Shown: piece after piece, positions 24,533 through 31,940 of the stretch
Numbering within the stretch: the first letter of the stretch is position 1
How the letters are laid out: the number at the start of each line of letters is the position of its first letter
Assembly: GCA_965279565.1 (NCBI GenBank)
Contig: OZ257249.1
Location: 992,001 to 1,056,000, forward strand
Direction: 5' to 3'
Source: Tagaea sp965279565
GTDB lineage: Bacteria > Pseudomonadota > Alphaproteobacteria > CACIAM-22H2
Length of the DNA stretch: 64,000 nucleotides
Program-made: the position numbers and the translations under genes
The notes under the pieces: model-generated
The model's database searches: none
The model's input: only the letters and a program-made list of their open reading frames with translations
Told to the model about the DNA's origin: nothing

Positions 24533-25882
24533 CTATCTGCGGAAGAGGTTGGCGATCCCCGTCCGCATCATTCCCTTCTGGCCGAGCTTGCCCATCTGCT
24601 TCATGACGCGGCTCATTTCCATGAACTGCTTCACGAGGCGATTGACCTCCTCGACCGTCGTTCCGGAGCCCGACGCGATGCGCCGCTTGCGGCTGCCGTT
24701 GAGCAGCTTGGCGTCGCGCCGTTCCTTCTTCGTCATGGAGCGGATGATCGCCGTCTGCCGGCCGACCACCTTCTCGTCCACGTTCGCGTTGGCGAGCTGT
24801 GCCTTCATCTTCTGCACGCCCGGCAGCATGTTCATGACGCCGCCCAGCCCGCCCATCTTCTTGAGCTGCTCGAGCTGCGAAAGCATGTCGTCGAAATCGA
24901 ACTCGCCCTTCTTGATCTTGCGGGCGAGCTTCTCGGCGTCCTCGGCCTCGACGTTCTCCTGCGCCTTCTCGACGAGGCCGACGATGTCGCCCATGCCGAG
25001 GATGCGGCCGGCGATGCGGTCGGGATGGAAGACGTCGAGCGCGTCCATCTTCTCGCCGAGGCCGATGAACTTGATCGGCTTGCCGGTGACGGCGCGCATC
25101 GAAAGGGCGGCACCGCCGCGCTGGTCGCCGTCGACGCGCGTCATCACGATGCCGGTGATGCCGAGGCGCGTGTTGAACTGGGTGGCGGTGTTGACGGCGT
25201 CCTGGCCGGTGAGCGCGTCGACCACGAGCAGCGATTCGGTCGGGCCGACCGCGTCGCGCACGGAAGCGGCTTCGGCCATCAGCTCGTCGTCGATCGACAG
25301 GCGGCCGGCGGTGTCGAGGATGACGACGTCGTAGCCTTCGGTGCGGCCCGTCTCCATCGCGCGCTTCGCGATCGCGACGGGATCCTGGCCGGCGATGATG
25401 GGCAGCGTGGGCACGGACACCTGCGTGCCGAGCACGGCGAGCTGTTCCTGGGCGGCCGGGCGGCGCACGTCGAGCGAGGCGAGCAGGACCTTCTTGCGTT
25501 CCTTTTCGACCAGGCGCTTGGCGAGCTTGGCCGACGTCGTCGTCTTGCCCGAGCCCTGCAGGCCCAGCATCAGGATCGCGACCGGCGGATTGGCGCGCAG
25601 GTTGATTTCGCTGGCGGTCGAGCCGAGTGTTTCGACGAGCTTGTCGTTGACGATCTTGACGACCATCTGGCCCGGCGTGACCGAGCGGACGACCTGCTGG
25701 CCGATCGCCTCGAGCTTCACGCCCGCGACGAAATCCTTGACGACCGACAGCGCCACGTCGGCCTCGAGCAGCGCCACCCGCACCTCGCGCAGCGCCGCAT
25801 CGACATCCGCCTCGCCGAGCGCACCGCGCCCGCGCAGCTTGTCGAAGACCGACCCCAACTTGGTTGATAGCGACTCGAACAT
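24533..25882 (-). CDS. ffh: Signal recognition particle protein Ffh
   Basis: 449 residues from MFESLSTKLG; longer upstream in-frame reading has no family counterpart. The GTPase binds signal peptides and SRP RNA and delivers ribosomes to FtsY. The N domain is residues 1-90. G1 is GLQGSGKTTTSAKL near 108, followed by DTAGRL near 190 and TRVDGDQRGGAAL near 248. The M domain contains the Met-rich MGGLGGVMNMLPG and the RNA-binding SGSGTTVEEVNRLVKQF. A Met-rich tail closes it. No SRP RNA gene was found in the window. Confidence 0.97.
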   Translation of the reverse strand: MFESLSTKLGSVFDKLRGRGALGEADVDAALREVRVALLEADVALSVVKDFVAGVKLEAIGQQVVRSVTPGQMVVKIVNDKLVETLGSTASEINLRANPPVAILMLGLQGSGKTTTSAKLAKRLVEKERKKVLLASLDVRRPAAQEQLAVLGTQVSVPTLPIIAGQDPVAIAKRAMETGRTEGYDVVILDTAGRLSIDDELMAEAASVRDAVGPTESLLVVDALTGQDAVNTATQFNTRLGITGIVMTRVDGDQRGGAALSMRAVTGKPIKFIGLGEKMDALDVFHPDRIAGRILGMGDIVGLVEKAQENVEAEDAEKLARKIKKGEFDFDDMLSQLEQLKKMGGLGGVMNMLPGVQKMKAQLANANVDEKVVGRQTAIIRSMTKKERRDAKLLNGSRKRRIASGSGTTVEEVNRLVKQFMEMSRVMKQMGKLGQKGMMRTGIANLFRR

Positions 25883-25995
25883 CCCGACCCGAAAACCTTC
25901 CGGAAGCGCAAAACACGACGGCCGCCGTGCGCGACACTCGCGGACGGCGGGAGACCCGAAGGCCCAAGGGCGCAGATTTCCCCTGAACGGCGGCG

Positions 25996-26024
25996 GTTCT
26001 AGGCCCAAAGGCCGGGGGCGTCAA
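25996..26024 (-). promoter_or_regulatory. Predicted sigma-70-type promoter of ffh
   Basis: On the minus strand TTGACG (26024-26019) and TAGAAC (26001-25996) are 17 bp apart. Transcription would start near 25989, giving a leader of about 107 nt before the ffh ATG. Confidence 0.5.
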
Positions 26025-26117
26025 GAAGCCGGAACCCGGCATCCGGCGACACGTATATAGGGAGTGTCCGGAGCGGCGGGCCAGGCGCCTTAAGATATTG
26101 GAATGGCTAGATTATCC

Positions 26118-26131
26118 AAATCCCGGGATTT
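26118..26131. promoter_or_regulatory. Perfect 14-bp palindrome, possible operator
   Basis: AAATCCCGGGATTT reads the same on both strands. It lies in the AT-rich pocket between the divergent ffh and dapF promoters. No protein is known to me to bind this exact site. Confidence 0.35.
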
Positions 26132-26163
26132 ATAGGCTATATTTCCTCGAAATGCCGCCTTGC

Positions 26164-26192
26164 TAGACAAGTCCGGCGGCCGGGCCCTATAT
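26164..26192 (+). promoter_or_regulatory. Predicted promoter of dapF, implying a near-leaderless mRNA
   Basis: TAGACA (26164-26169) and CTATAT (26187-26192) are 17 bp apart. A start about 7 nt after the -10 would fall at 26198-26200, and the dapF ATG is at 26201. No Shine-Dalgarno precedes the ATG, which fits a leaderless transcript. Confidence 0.42.
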
Positions 26193-26200
26193 CCCCGGCC

Positions 26201-27040
26201 ATGAGCGGTTTGCCCTTCCTGAAGATGCACGGCCTCGGCAACGACTTCGTCGTGGTCGATGCACGCGCGCAAAAAGTCGCCCTCGACACAAGCCGCGTGC
26301 GCGCCATCGCCGACCGCCACAAGGGCGTGGGCTTCGACCAGCTCGTCGTGCTGGAACAGCCCGCCGACAAGTCGGCCGACGTGTACTTCCGCTTCCTCAA
26401 TGCCGACGGCTCGGAAGCCGGTGCCTGCGGCAACGGTACACGCTGCGTGGCCGATCTCGTCATGCGCGAGAAGAACGCCGCCGACCTGACGATCCAGACG
26501 CGCGCGGGCCTGCTGAAGTCGCGGCGCGACACGGCCGGCACCGTCAGCGTCGACATGGGCCCGGCGCGCACGGACTGGCGCGAGATCCCGCTCGCCGAGG
26601 CGTGCGACACGGCGCATGTGCCGCTCGCGATCGGCCCGCTTGCCGATCCGGTCGCGACGGGCATGGGCAATCCGCACGCGACGTTCTTCGTGGCGGATGC
26701 GGGTGCGGTCGATCTCGCCCTGCTGGGACCGCAGCTCGAACATCACCGCATCTTCCCCGAGCGCGCGAATATCGGCGTGGCGCAGGTTCTCGATGCCGCC
26801 ACGCTGCGCCTGCGCGTATGGGAGCGCGGGGTCGGCATCACGCTCGCCTGCGGCTCGGGTGCGTGTGCGGCGACCGTCGCGGCCGTGCGGCGCGGCCTGC
26901 TCGCCGGACGGCGCGCGCGCGTGATCGTCGACGGCAGCGAGGGCGGTGCCGGTTCGCTCGAGATCGAATGGCGCGCCGACGGCCACGTGCTGATGGCGGG
27001 ACCCGTCGCCATGTCCTTCTCGGGCGTCTGGCCGGGATGA
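26201..27040 (+). CDS. dapF: Diaminopimelate epimerase
   Basis: 279 residues. It converts LL- to meso-diaminopimelate for lysine and peptidoglycan. The two catalytic cysteines are in GACGNGTRCVADL (first Cys near residue 75) and CGSGACAATVAAVRR (near 224). LKMHGLGNDFVVVDA and MGNPHATFFV are conserved. The ATG has no SD and probably lies at the 5' end of its mRNA. The stop overlaps mtaB (ATGA). Confidence 0.97.
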   Translation: MSGLPFLKMHGLGNDFVVVDARAQKVALDTSRVRAIADRHKGVGFDQLVVLEQPADKSADVYFRFLNADGSEAGACGNGTRCVADLVMREKNAADLTIQTRAGLLKSRRDTAGTVSVDMGPARTDWREIPLAEACDTAHVPLAIGPLADPVATGMGNPHATFFVADAGAVDLALLGPQLEHHRIFPERANIGVAQVLDAATLRLRVWERGVGITLACGSGACAATVAAVRRGLLAGRRARVIVDGSEGGAGSLEIEWRADGHVLMAGPVAMSFSGVWPG

Positions 27041-28275
27041 CGCAGGCGCGCATCGTCAGCTTCGGCTGCCGGCTCAATGCCGCGGAAGCCGCCACGATCG
27101 AAGCGCTGCTCGCCGCGGCGGGCGATGGCGACACGCTCGTCGTCAATACCTGCGCGGTCACGCAGGAAGCCGAGCGCGACGCGCTCGCCGCGATCCGCCG
27201 CCTGAAGCGCGAGAAGCCCGATGCGCGGATCGTCGTGACCGGCTGTTCGGCCCAGCTCGATCCCGCGCGCTACGAAGCGCTTGAAGAGGTCGACGCGGTG
27301 GTCGGCAACCGCGACAAGCTCGATCCCGCGGTCTGGCGCGCGCGGACCGGTTCCGTGTCCGACATCATGGTGCGGCAGGATTTCGTCGCGGCCGACATCG
27401 GCCTTGCCGAAGGCCGCACGCGCGCCTTCGTCGAGATCCAGCAGGGCTGCGACCATCGCTGCACCTTCTGCGTCATCCCGTTCGCGCGCGGACCGTCGCG
27501 TTCGCTCCCCCTCGAGGGTGCGCTCGCGCGCGTGCGCCAGGCGGTGGCGGCCGGACGGCGCGAGGTCGTGCTGACCGGCGTCGACCTGACCGCGTGGGGC
27601 GACGACCTGCCCGGCCGGCCCCGGCTCGGCGAACTGTGCGCGGCCCTCCTCGCCGGCGTACCCGACCTCGCGCGCCTGCGACTTTCCTCGGTGGATCCAG
27701 CAGAACTCGACGACCGGCTGTTCGAGCTGCTGGCGCGCGAACCGCGCCTCGCACCGTTCCTGCACCTGTCCGTACAGGCTGGCGACGACCTGATCCTGAA
27801 GCGCATGAAGCGCCGGCACAGCCGCGCGCAGGTGATCGAAACCGTCGCCCGGGCACGCGCCGCCCGACCCGACATCGCCATCGCCGCCGACCTGATCGCC
27901 GGCTTCCCGACCGAAAGCGACGCGGCGTTCGAGAACACGCGCGCACTCGTCGGCGAGATCGGCCTCGCGCATGCGCATGTGTTCGCCTATTCCGCGCGGC
28001 CCGGCACGCCCGCCGCACGGATGCGCGCCCTTCCCGAACCGACCGTGCGCCGGCGCGCGCGCATGCTGCGCGAAACCGTCGCCGATGCGCGCGCGGTGTA
28101 TCTCGCCGCGCGGACCGGCGATCTTGCCGAGATCCTCGTCGAGAAGTCGGGACAGGACGGGCTCGACGCGCAGGGCGTGCGCGTCCGCCTGACCCAATCG
28201 CGGCCGCGCGGCGCGCTGGTGCGCGTGCGCGTCACCGGCCATGACGCGACCGGCCTGATCGGGGTCCCGGCATGA
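27037..28275 (+). CDS. mtaB: tRNA (N6-threonylcarbamoyladenosine37-C2)-methylthiotransferase
   Basis: 412 residues. It converts t6A37 to ms2t6A37 in tRNAs reading ANN codons. The N-terminal UPF0004 domain has cysteines in FGCRLN, NTCAVT and TGCSAQ for one 4Fe-4S cluster. The radical-SAM motif is GCDHRCTFCVIP near residue 145 (CxxxCxxC). GVDLTAWGDDL, LSSVDP and DLIAGFPTES are typical of MtaB rather than MiaB. The C-terminus holds a short TRAM-like region. It overlaps dapF and ftsY by 4 bp on each side, making a tightly coupled trio. Confidence 0.94.
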   Translation: MTQARIVSFGCRLNAAEAATIEALLAAAGDGDTLVVNTCAVTQEAERDALAAIRRLKREKPDARIVVTGCSAQLDPARYEALEEVDAVVGNRDKLDPAVWRARTGSVSDIMVRQDFVAADIGLAEGRTRAFVEIQQGCDHRCTFCVIPFARGPSRSLPLEGALARVRQAVAAGRREVVLTGVDLTAWGDDLPGRPRLGELCAALLAGVPDLARLRLSSVDPAELDDRLFELLAREPRLAPFLHLSVQAGDDLILKRMKRRHSRAQVIETVARARAARPDIAIAADLIAGFPTESDAAFENTRALVGEIGLAHAHVFAYSARPGTPAARMRALPEPTVRRRARMLRETVADARAVYLAARTGDLAEILVEKSGQDGLDAQGVRVRLTQSRPRGALVRVRVTGHDATGLIGVPA

Positions 28276-29189
28276 GCTGGCTCGGCCGACTCAAGGAAGG
28301 TCTCAGGAAATCTTCCAGCAAGCTCGTCGACGGGATCGGGCGCGCGCTCAATCTCGGCCGGCTCGACGCCGCGTCGCTCGACGCACTCGAGGAAGCGCTG
28401 ATCGAAGCCGATCTCGGCCCGGCCGTCGCGGCCCTGCTCGTCGAACGCGTGCGCGCGCGCAAGCTGCCGGCCGATACGCCGTCGATCGAGGTGCGTCGCA
28501 TCCTCGCCGCCGAAATTGCGGCGATCCTCACGCCCGTCGCGCGGAGCTGGGCGCCCGATCCGGCGCGCCGGCCGCATGTCGTGCTGGTCGTCGGCGTCAA
28601 TGGCAGCGGCAAGACGACGACGATCGGCAAGATCGCATCGGCACTGCGCGCCGACGGCAAGTCGGTGATGCTCGCGGCCGGCGACACGTTCCGCGCCGCC
28701 GCCGTGCGCCAGCTCGAAATATGGGGCGAGCGGGCCGGCGTGGCGGTCGTCGCCGCGCGCGAGGGCGGCGATCCGGCGGCACTCGCCTACGAAGCGCTGG
28801 AGAGGGCGCGGGCGGCGAATGTCGACGTACTGCTCGTCGATACGGCCGGTCGGCTCCACAACAAGGCCGACCTGATGGACGAGCTCAGGAAAATCGTTCG
28901 CGTGATCAAGAAGCTGGACCCGAGTGCGCCGCACGACACGATGCTCGTCCTCGACGCGACGATCGGCCAGAACGCGCTGCAGCAAGTCGAGACCTTCAAG
29001 AGCATCGTCGATGTCGATGCGTTGGTCGTCACGAAGCTCGACGGCAGCGCCAAGGGCGGCGTCCTGGTCGCGATCGCGAATCGATTCGCGACTCCGACGG
29101 TACTTATCGGTGTCGGAGAGGGTGTCGACGACTTGAAATCGTTCGACGCTGAAAATTTTTCAAAGAGCCTTCTCGACCTCGATGCGTGA
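28272..29189 (+). CDS. ftsY: SRP receptor FtsY
   Basis: 305 residues, a short form without a long acidic A domain. It docks SRP-ribosome complexes at the inner membrane. The N domain starts LGRLKEGLRKSSSKLVDGI. G1 is GVNGSGKTTTIGKIA near residue 113, then GDTFRAAAVRQLE, DTAGRLHNKADLMDEL and TKLDGSAKGG. The end is GVGEGVDDLKSFDAENFSKSLL. The last 100 bp are visibly lower in GC than the rest of the gene, continuing into the AT-rich region beyond. Confidence 0.97.
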   Translation: MSWLGRLKEGLRKSSSKLVDGIGRALNLGRLDAASLDALEEALIEADLGPAVAALLVERVRARKLPADTPSIEVRRILAAEIAAILTPVARSWAPDPARRPHVVLVVGVNGSGKTTTIGKIASALRADGKSVMLAAGDTFRAAAVRQLEIWGERAGVAVVAAREGGDPAALAYEALERARAANVDVLLVDTAGRLHNKADLMDELRKIVRVIKKLDPSAPHDTMLVLDATIGQNALQQVETFKSIVDVDALVVTKLDGSAKGGVLVAIANRFATPTVLIGVGEGVDDLKSFDAENFSKSLLDLDA

Positions 29190-29323
29190 TGAATCCGCGC
29201 GTCGAAATTCATCGCGCGCATGAATCGACGACATGCAAATTGTCTCGATTTTATTTGGGTTTTCTTGCTGTCTCTAACTAGCTGTAGAAGGTGTCGAGGC
29301 GACTCCCGCAACAGCAAGGGCTG

Positions 29324-29359
29324 CCCCCTAACGATAGTGGGGTTGGCGATGTCAACCCC
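29324..29359 (+). promoter_or_regulatory. Two mutually exclusive hairpins, possible terminator/attenuator
   Basis: Hairpin A pairs CCCCCTA (29324-29330) with TAGTGGGG (29335-29342) across ACGA, with one mismatch. Hairpin B pairs GGGGTTG (29339-29345) with CAACCCC (29353-29359) across a 7-nt loop. They share the GGGG at 29339-29342, so only one can form. No clean U-run follows. Confidence 0.35.
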
Positions 29360-29376
29360 CCTCATATTGAATTTCC

Positions 29377-29408
29377 TTGACATGCCCTTGTTCAAAATGA
29401 TGTTCTAG
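29377..29408 (+). promoter_or_regulatory. Possible promoter for the polylysine peptide gene
   Basis: A consensus TTGACA is at 29377-29382 in AT-rich DNA. The -10 is weak (candidates GATGTT or TGTTCT at 16-18 bp). A start near 29412 would give a leader of about 130 nt. Confidence 0.3.
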
Positions 29409-29543
29409 CCACGTTCGGATCGTCTCCAGGGAGGGCTCCAACTCCGTCGAAGGTCAAAAGGGCAGGGATTAAACACCCAGCTCCGCTCAGATCTCCGGCG
29501 CGCCTTTCCCGGTCCGACACCATCGGAAACAAGGAGTCACATC

Positions 29544-29594
29544 ATGGCTGCGAAGAAGAAGGCTAAGAAGAAGGCCGCTAAGAAGAAGAAGTAA
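29544..29594 (+). CDS. 16-residue polylysine/alanine micro-peptide
   Basis: A complete small gene: AAGGAG at 29531-29536, an ATG 7 nt later, 16 codons and TAA, then a terminator hairpin 23 nt beyond the stop. The product MAAKKKAKKKAAKKKK has ten lysines, five alanines and no acidic or aromatic residue. It resembles the Lys/Ala repeats of bacterial histone-H1-like tails, so DNA, RNA or membrane-phosphate binding is plausible, but this is inference. All ten lysine codons are AAG, so the coding strand is purine-rich. It lies between ftsY and an EamA transporter gene. Confidence 0.72.
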   Translation: MAAKKKAKKKAAKKKK

Positions 29595-29617
29595 GCGGTT
29601 TTCGCTCAGTGCATTTG

Positions 29618-29650
29618 GGGGCGCGGGGGTTCTTCTCCCGCGCCCCTTCT
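29618..29650 (+). terminator. Rho-independent-type terminator of the micro-peptide gene
   Basis: GGGGCGCGGG (29618-29627) pairs perfectly with CCCGCGCCCC (29637-29646) across a 9-nt loop, followed by TTCTGCGTTTCT. The stem is strong; the U-tract is imperfect. Confidence 0.65.
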
Positions 29651-29721
29651 GCGTTTCTGGGGGCCGATTTCCGCGCCGGACATGCGAGACTGCCGCACCC
29701 GTTCGGGAGGGCGAGGGAAAC

Positions 29722-30579
29722 TTGGATAAAGTCGATCCGACGGTCGCCGGTTTCGTCCTGATGGCGGCACTGATGCACGCCTCGTGGAACGCGGTCGTCA
29801 AATCCGACCCCGACCGCCTCGCCTCGTTCGGCCTTGTCATGCTGGCCGGCTGCCTGTTCGGGGTCGTCTTCGCGCCCTTCGTCGAGTTTCCCGACGCCGC
29901 CGCGTGGCCCTATCTCATCAGCTCGGTGCTCATCCACGTCTTCTATTATGTGTTCCTGCTGCGCGCCTACGCGCTCGGCGACCTTTCCCTCGTCTATCCC
30001 ATCGCACGCGGCCTGGGGCCCACGCTGGTGGCGATCGTGTCCGGAACGGTTGTCGGCGAGTACCTCAACTTCCGCGAATCGGTCGGCGTCGTGCTGGTGT
30101 CGCTCGGCATCGCCGGCCTCGCCTTCGCCCGCGGCATCCCGAGTTTCGCCGAGCGGCGCGCCATCTTTCTGGCGGTGCTCACGGGGTTCACGATCGCGGC
30201 CTATACGGTCATCGACGGCCTTGGTGCGCGGGCGGCGGGCAACGCGCTTTCCTACATCGTCTGGCTCAACCTGCTCGAAGGCCCGTGGGTCTTCGTCTTC
30301 GCAGTATGGAAGCGCGGGCCGGCCATCTTCGACTACATGCGTAAGTATTGGTGGCGCGGATCGGCTGGCGGCGTGGTCGCGACAATCGGCTACGGCATCG
30401 CCATCTGGGCATCGAGCCTCGGCGCCATCGCGCATGTCTCGGCGCTGCGCGAGACGTCGGTGCTGTTCGCCACGCTGATGGGCACGTTCCTGCTGGGCGA
30501 GAAGTTCGGCAAGCTGCGGATCGTCGCGGCGGTCGTGCTCGTCTGCGGCCTGCTCGCGATGAATTTCAGGATCGGCTAG
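29722..30579 (+). CDS. EamA/DMT-family transporter
   Basis: 285 residues with about ten hydrophobic segments forming two EamA repeats. TTG at 29722 is taken as the start because GAGGGA precedes it by a few bases; the ATG at 29761 would cut into the first helix. AALMHASWNAVVKSDPD is the first-helix signature, and ALGDLSLVYPIARGLGPTLVA and HVSALRETSVLFATLMGTFLLGEKFG match the conserved helix 3-4 and 9-10 regions. Substrate unknown. The next gene begins 4 bp after the stop. Confidence 0.85.
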   Translation: MDKVDPTVAGFVLMAALMHASWNAVVKSDPDRLASFGLVMLAGCLFGVVFAPFVEFPDAAAWPYLISSVLIHVFYYVFLLRAYALGDLSLVYPIARGLGPTLVAIVSGTVVGEYLNFRESVGVVLVSLGIAGLAFARGIPSFAERRAIFLAVLTGFTIAAYTVIDGLGARAAGNALSYIVWLNLLEGPWVFVFAVWKRGPAIFDYMRKYWWRGSAGGVVATIGYGIAIWASSLGAIAHVSALRETSVLFATLMGTFLLGEKFGKLRIVAAVVLVCGLLAMNFRIG

Positions 30580-30583
30580 CGCG

Positions 30584-31375
30584 ATGCCGGGCGAAGCGGC
30601 GATCCGGCTCGGGATCTTCGTCGGCCTGCTGGCATCGATGGCGCTGTGGGAGATGCTGGCGCCACGCCGGACCGACTCGCCCGCACGCACGCGACGCTGG
30701 CCGGTCAATCTCGCCTTCGCCGCTTTCGGAGCACTCGTCGCACGCGTCGCGGTTCCCGGCGGGGCGGCCGCTTTCGCGATCTACGCGCAGGCGCAGGGAT
30801 GGGGGCTAATCGGCCAGGCCGGCCTCACCGGCTGGATCGCGCTCGCGGCGGGAATTGCCGCACTCGATCTTGCGATCTATTTCCAGCACCGGATCTTCCA
30901 TGCGGTCCCCGTCCTCTGGCGGCTGCACCGGATGCATCATTCCGACGTCATGTTCGACACGACGACCGGCGTGCGCTTCCATCCGCTGGAGATCGGGCTG
31001 TCGCTGGCGATCAAGCTTGCCGTCATCGCCGCGACCGGCGCCCCGCCGGAGGCCGTCTTCGCCTTCGAGGTGCTGCTCAACGCAAGTTCGCTGTTCAACC
31101 ACGCCAATATCCGCATGCCGGCTGCCCTGGAGCGCGCCCTGCGCCTTGTCGTCGTCACGCCCGACATGCACCGGATCCACCATTCGGTGCGGCGCGAGGA
31201 GACGGACAGCAATTTCGGATTCTCGGTTTCGTGGTGGGACCGGCTGTTCGGCACGTACCGCGCGGCACCCGCCGACGGCCAGCTCGGCCTGACCATCGGC
31301 CTGCCGGACTATCGCGATGCGGACAGCCAAGGCTTGTGGCGGCTGCTTTTGCAGCCGTTCCGGCAGTCCCGGTAG
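30584..31375 (+). CDS. Sterol desaturase/fatty acid hydroxylase family protein
   Basis: 263 residues, an integral-membrane di-iron oxygenase. The histidine clusters are FQHRIFH near residue 106, LHRMHHSD near 120 and MHRIHHSV near 195, with NHANI near 172 and the terminal WWDRLFGTY motif. N-terminal hydrophobic segments anchor it. Members hydroxylate or desaturate sterols, fatty acids, carotenoids or ornithine lipids; the substrate here is not evident. It directly follows an EamA transporter on the same strand. Confidence 0.88.
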   Translation: MPGEAAIRLGIFVGLLASMALWEMLAPRRTDSPARTRRWPVNLAFAAFGALVARVAVPGGAAAFAIYAQAQGWGLIGQAGLTGWIALAAGIAALDLAIYFQHRIFHAVPVLWRLHRMHHSDVMFDTTTGVRFHPLEIGLSLAIKLAVIAATGAPPEAVFAFEVLLNASSLFNHANIRMPAALERALRLVVVTPDMHRIHHSVRREETDSNFGFSVSWWDRLFGTYRAAPADGQLGLTIGLPDYRDADSQGLWRLLLQPFRQSR

Positions 31376-31386
31376 CGAACGGAAAC

Positions 31387-31635
31387 TCAGATCAGCAGAT
31401 CGACCAGCGAGCCGCGCGGCAGGGCGCGGGCGGGCATCGCTTCTTCGGCGAAATTGGACGCGATGGCTTCGCGCGCTTCGGGCAGGCCGGCCGCGCGCGC
31501 CGGAACGACGAAGCCGCCGCCCACGTCGGCGGCCTGTCCGCCGCGGGGTGGAAAGCTCGGACGGCCCGAGACGCGCCCGCTTTCCGGGCGGACGAGACCG
31601 TTTGCAATCGAAGATGTGCCAGCTTGAATCTGCAT
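31387..31635 (-). CDS. Small hypothetical protein with C-terminal RGSLVDLLI motif, behind a CtrA-type box
   Basis: 82 residues from ATG 31635. The sequence is low-complexity and probably disordered in the middle (Gly/Pro/Ala-rich) and ends PRGSLVDLLI. From memory, comparably short alphaproteobacterial proteins with an RGxxVDxxx ending exist near DUF2336 or motility genes, but I cannot verify this. Codon third positions are GC-rich as in real genes of this window, and a perfect TTAA-N7-TTAA site lies 26 bp upstream. There is no SD before the ATG. It is divergent from the DUF2336 gene. Confidence 0.6.
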   Translation of the reverse strand: MQIQAGTSSIANGLVRPESGRVSGRPSFPPRGGQAADVGGGFVVPARAAGLPEAREAIASNFAEEAMPARALPRGSLVDLLI

Positions 31636-31660
31636 GATCGGCAATAGAACCAAATTTTAT

Positions 31661-31675
31661 TTAATTCTAAGTTAA
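31661..31675. promoter_or_regulatory. Perfect CtrA-type box TTAA-N7-TTAA
   Basis: TTAATTCTAAGTTAA matches the full CtrA consensus exactly. Its edge is 26 bp upstream of the ATG at 31635. CtrA is the alphaproteobacterial response regulator fed by CckA, whose gene lies in the same window. Confidence 0.55.
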
Positions 31676-31766
31676 TTTCGTATCCACACGTCACGATTGC
31701 CTTGCCGAAGGCATCTGCGACGGAAATGCCACGCGCATTGCACCGCGATCTGCTTCGAATTCCCAC

Positions 31767-31792
31767 GCAATTTGTACGGTTTGGCAAATTGC
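31767..31792. promoter_or_regulatory. Dyad GCAATTTG-N10-CAAATTGC, possible operator
   Basis: Perfect 8-bp arms separated by 10 bp, a spacing suited to a dimeric regulator. It lies between divergent genes; the binding protein is unknown. Confidence 0.35.
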
Positions 31793-31845
31793 AATTCGAT
31801 GCACGCAGATGTCACGCCCGTAACCGAAATCATCGTGACGGGTCG

Positions 31846-31901
31846 GCGTGCGTCTGGATTTGTATGATGATCAGACTTAGACTTACTAATAGAACGCACG
31901 C
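31846..31901. repeat. Inverted repeat GCGTGCGT/ACGCACGC flanking 40 bp of AT-rich DNA
   Basis: Perfect 8-bp arms (31846-31853 and 31894-31901). The interior contains a smaller GTCTG/CAGAC stem. It is 40 bp before the DUF2336 ATG and would be part of that gene's leader if transcribed. Confidence 0.35.
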
Positions 31902-31940
31902 GGGTCCGGCGCGTCGAAGAATTTCGGTGACCTTGTCTAG

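Larger units (their letters stand above)
25883..26200. other. Divergent control region between ffh and dapF
   Basis: A 318-bp gap without a plausible gene. It holds a predicted ffh promoter (25996-26024, minus), a perfect 14-bp palindrome (26118-26131) in an unusually AT-rich pocket at about 26090-26160, and a predicted dapF promoter (26164-26192). Confidence 0.6.
29190..29543. other. AT-richer non-coding stretch between ftsY and the polylysine peptide gene
   Basis: 354 bp with base composition unlike the surrounding genes. Short reading frames here look random. It contains an inverted repeat just after ftsY (GATGAAT/ATTCATC), two overlapping hairpins (29324-29359) and a TTGACA element (29377). 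A leader or small RNA could lie here, but no known family was recognised. Confidence 0.5.
31636..31940. other. Divergent, dyad-rich control region
   Basis: 305 bp, notably AT-rich, between the small RGSLVDLLI gene and DUF2336. It holds the CtrA-type box, an 8-bp-arm dyad (31767-31792), an 8-bp-arm inverted repeat around an AT-rich loop (31846-31901), and CGTCACGAT (31689-31697) matched in inverse orientation by ATCGTGACG (31832-31840). Confidence 0.55.

Noticed and set aside
29220..29408. A 62-residue reading frame after ftsY
   Set aside because: No convincing ribosome-binding site, Cys/Arg-rich random composition, and it covers the alternative hairpins and TTGACA element.
31716..31731. Possible sigma-54 promoter (TGGCAT-N5-TCGCA, GG-N10-GC) on the minus strand before the small RGSLVDLLI gene
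   Set aside because: Spacing fits, but two consensus bases are wrong and a perfect CtrA box lies nearer the gene; one chance match in an AT-rich gap is expected.
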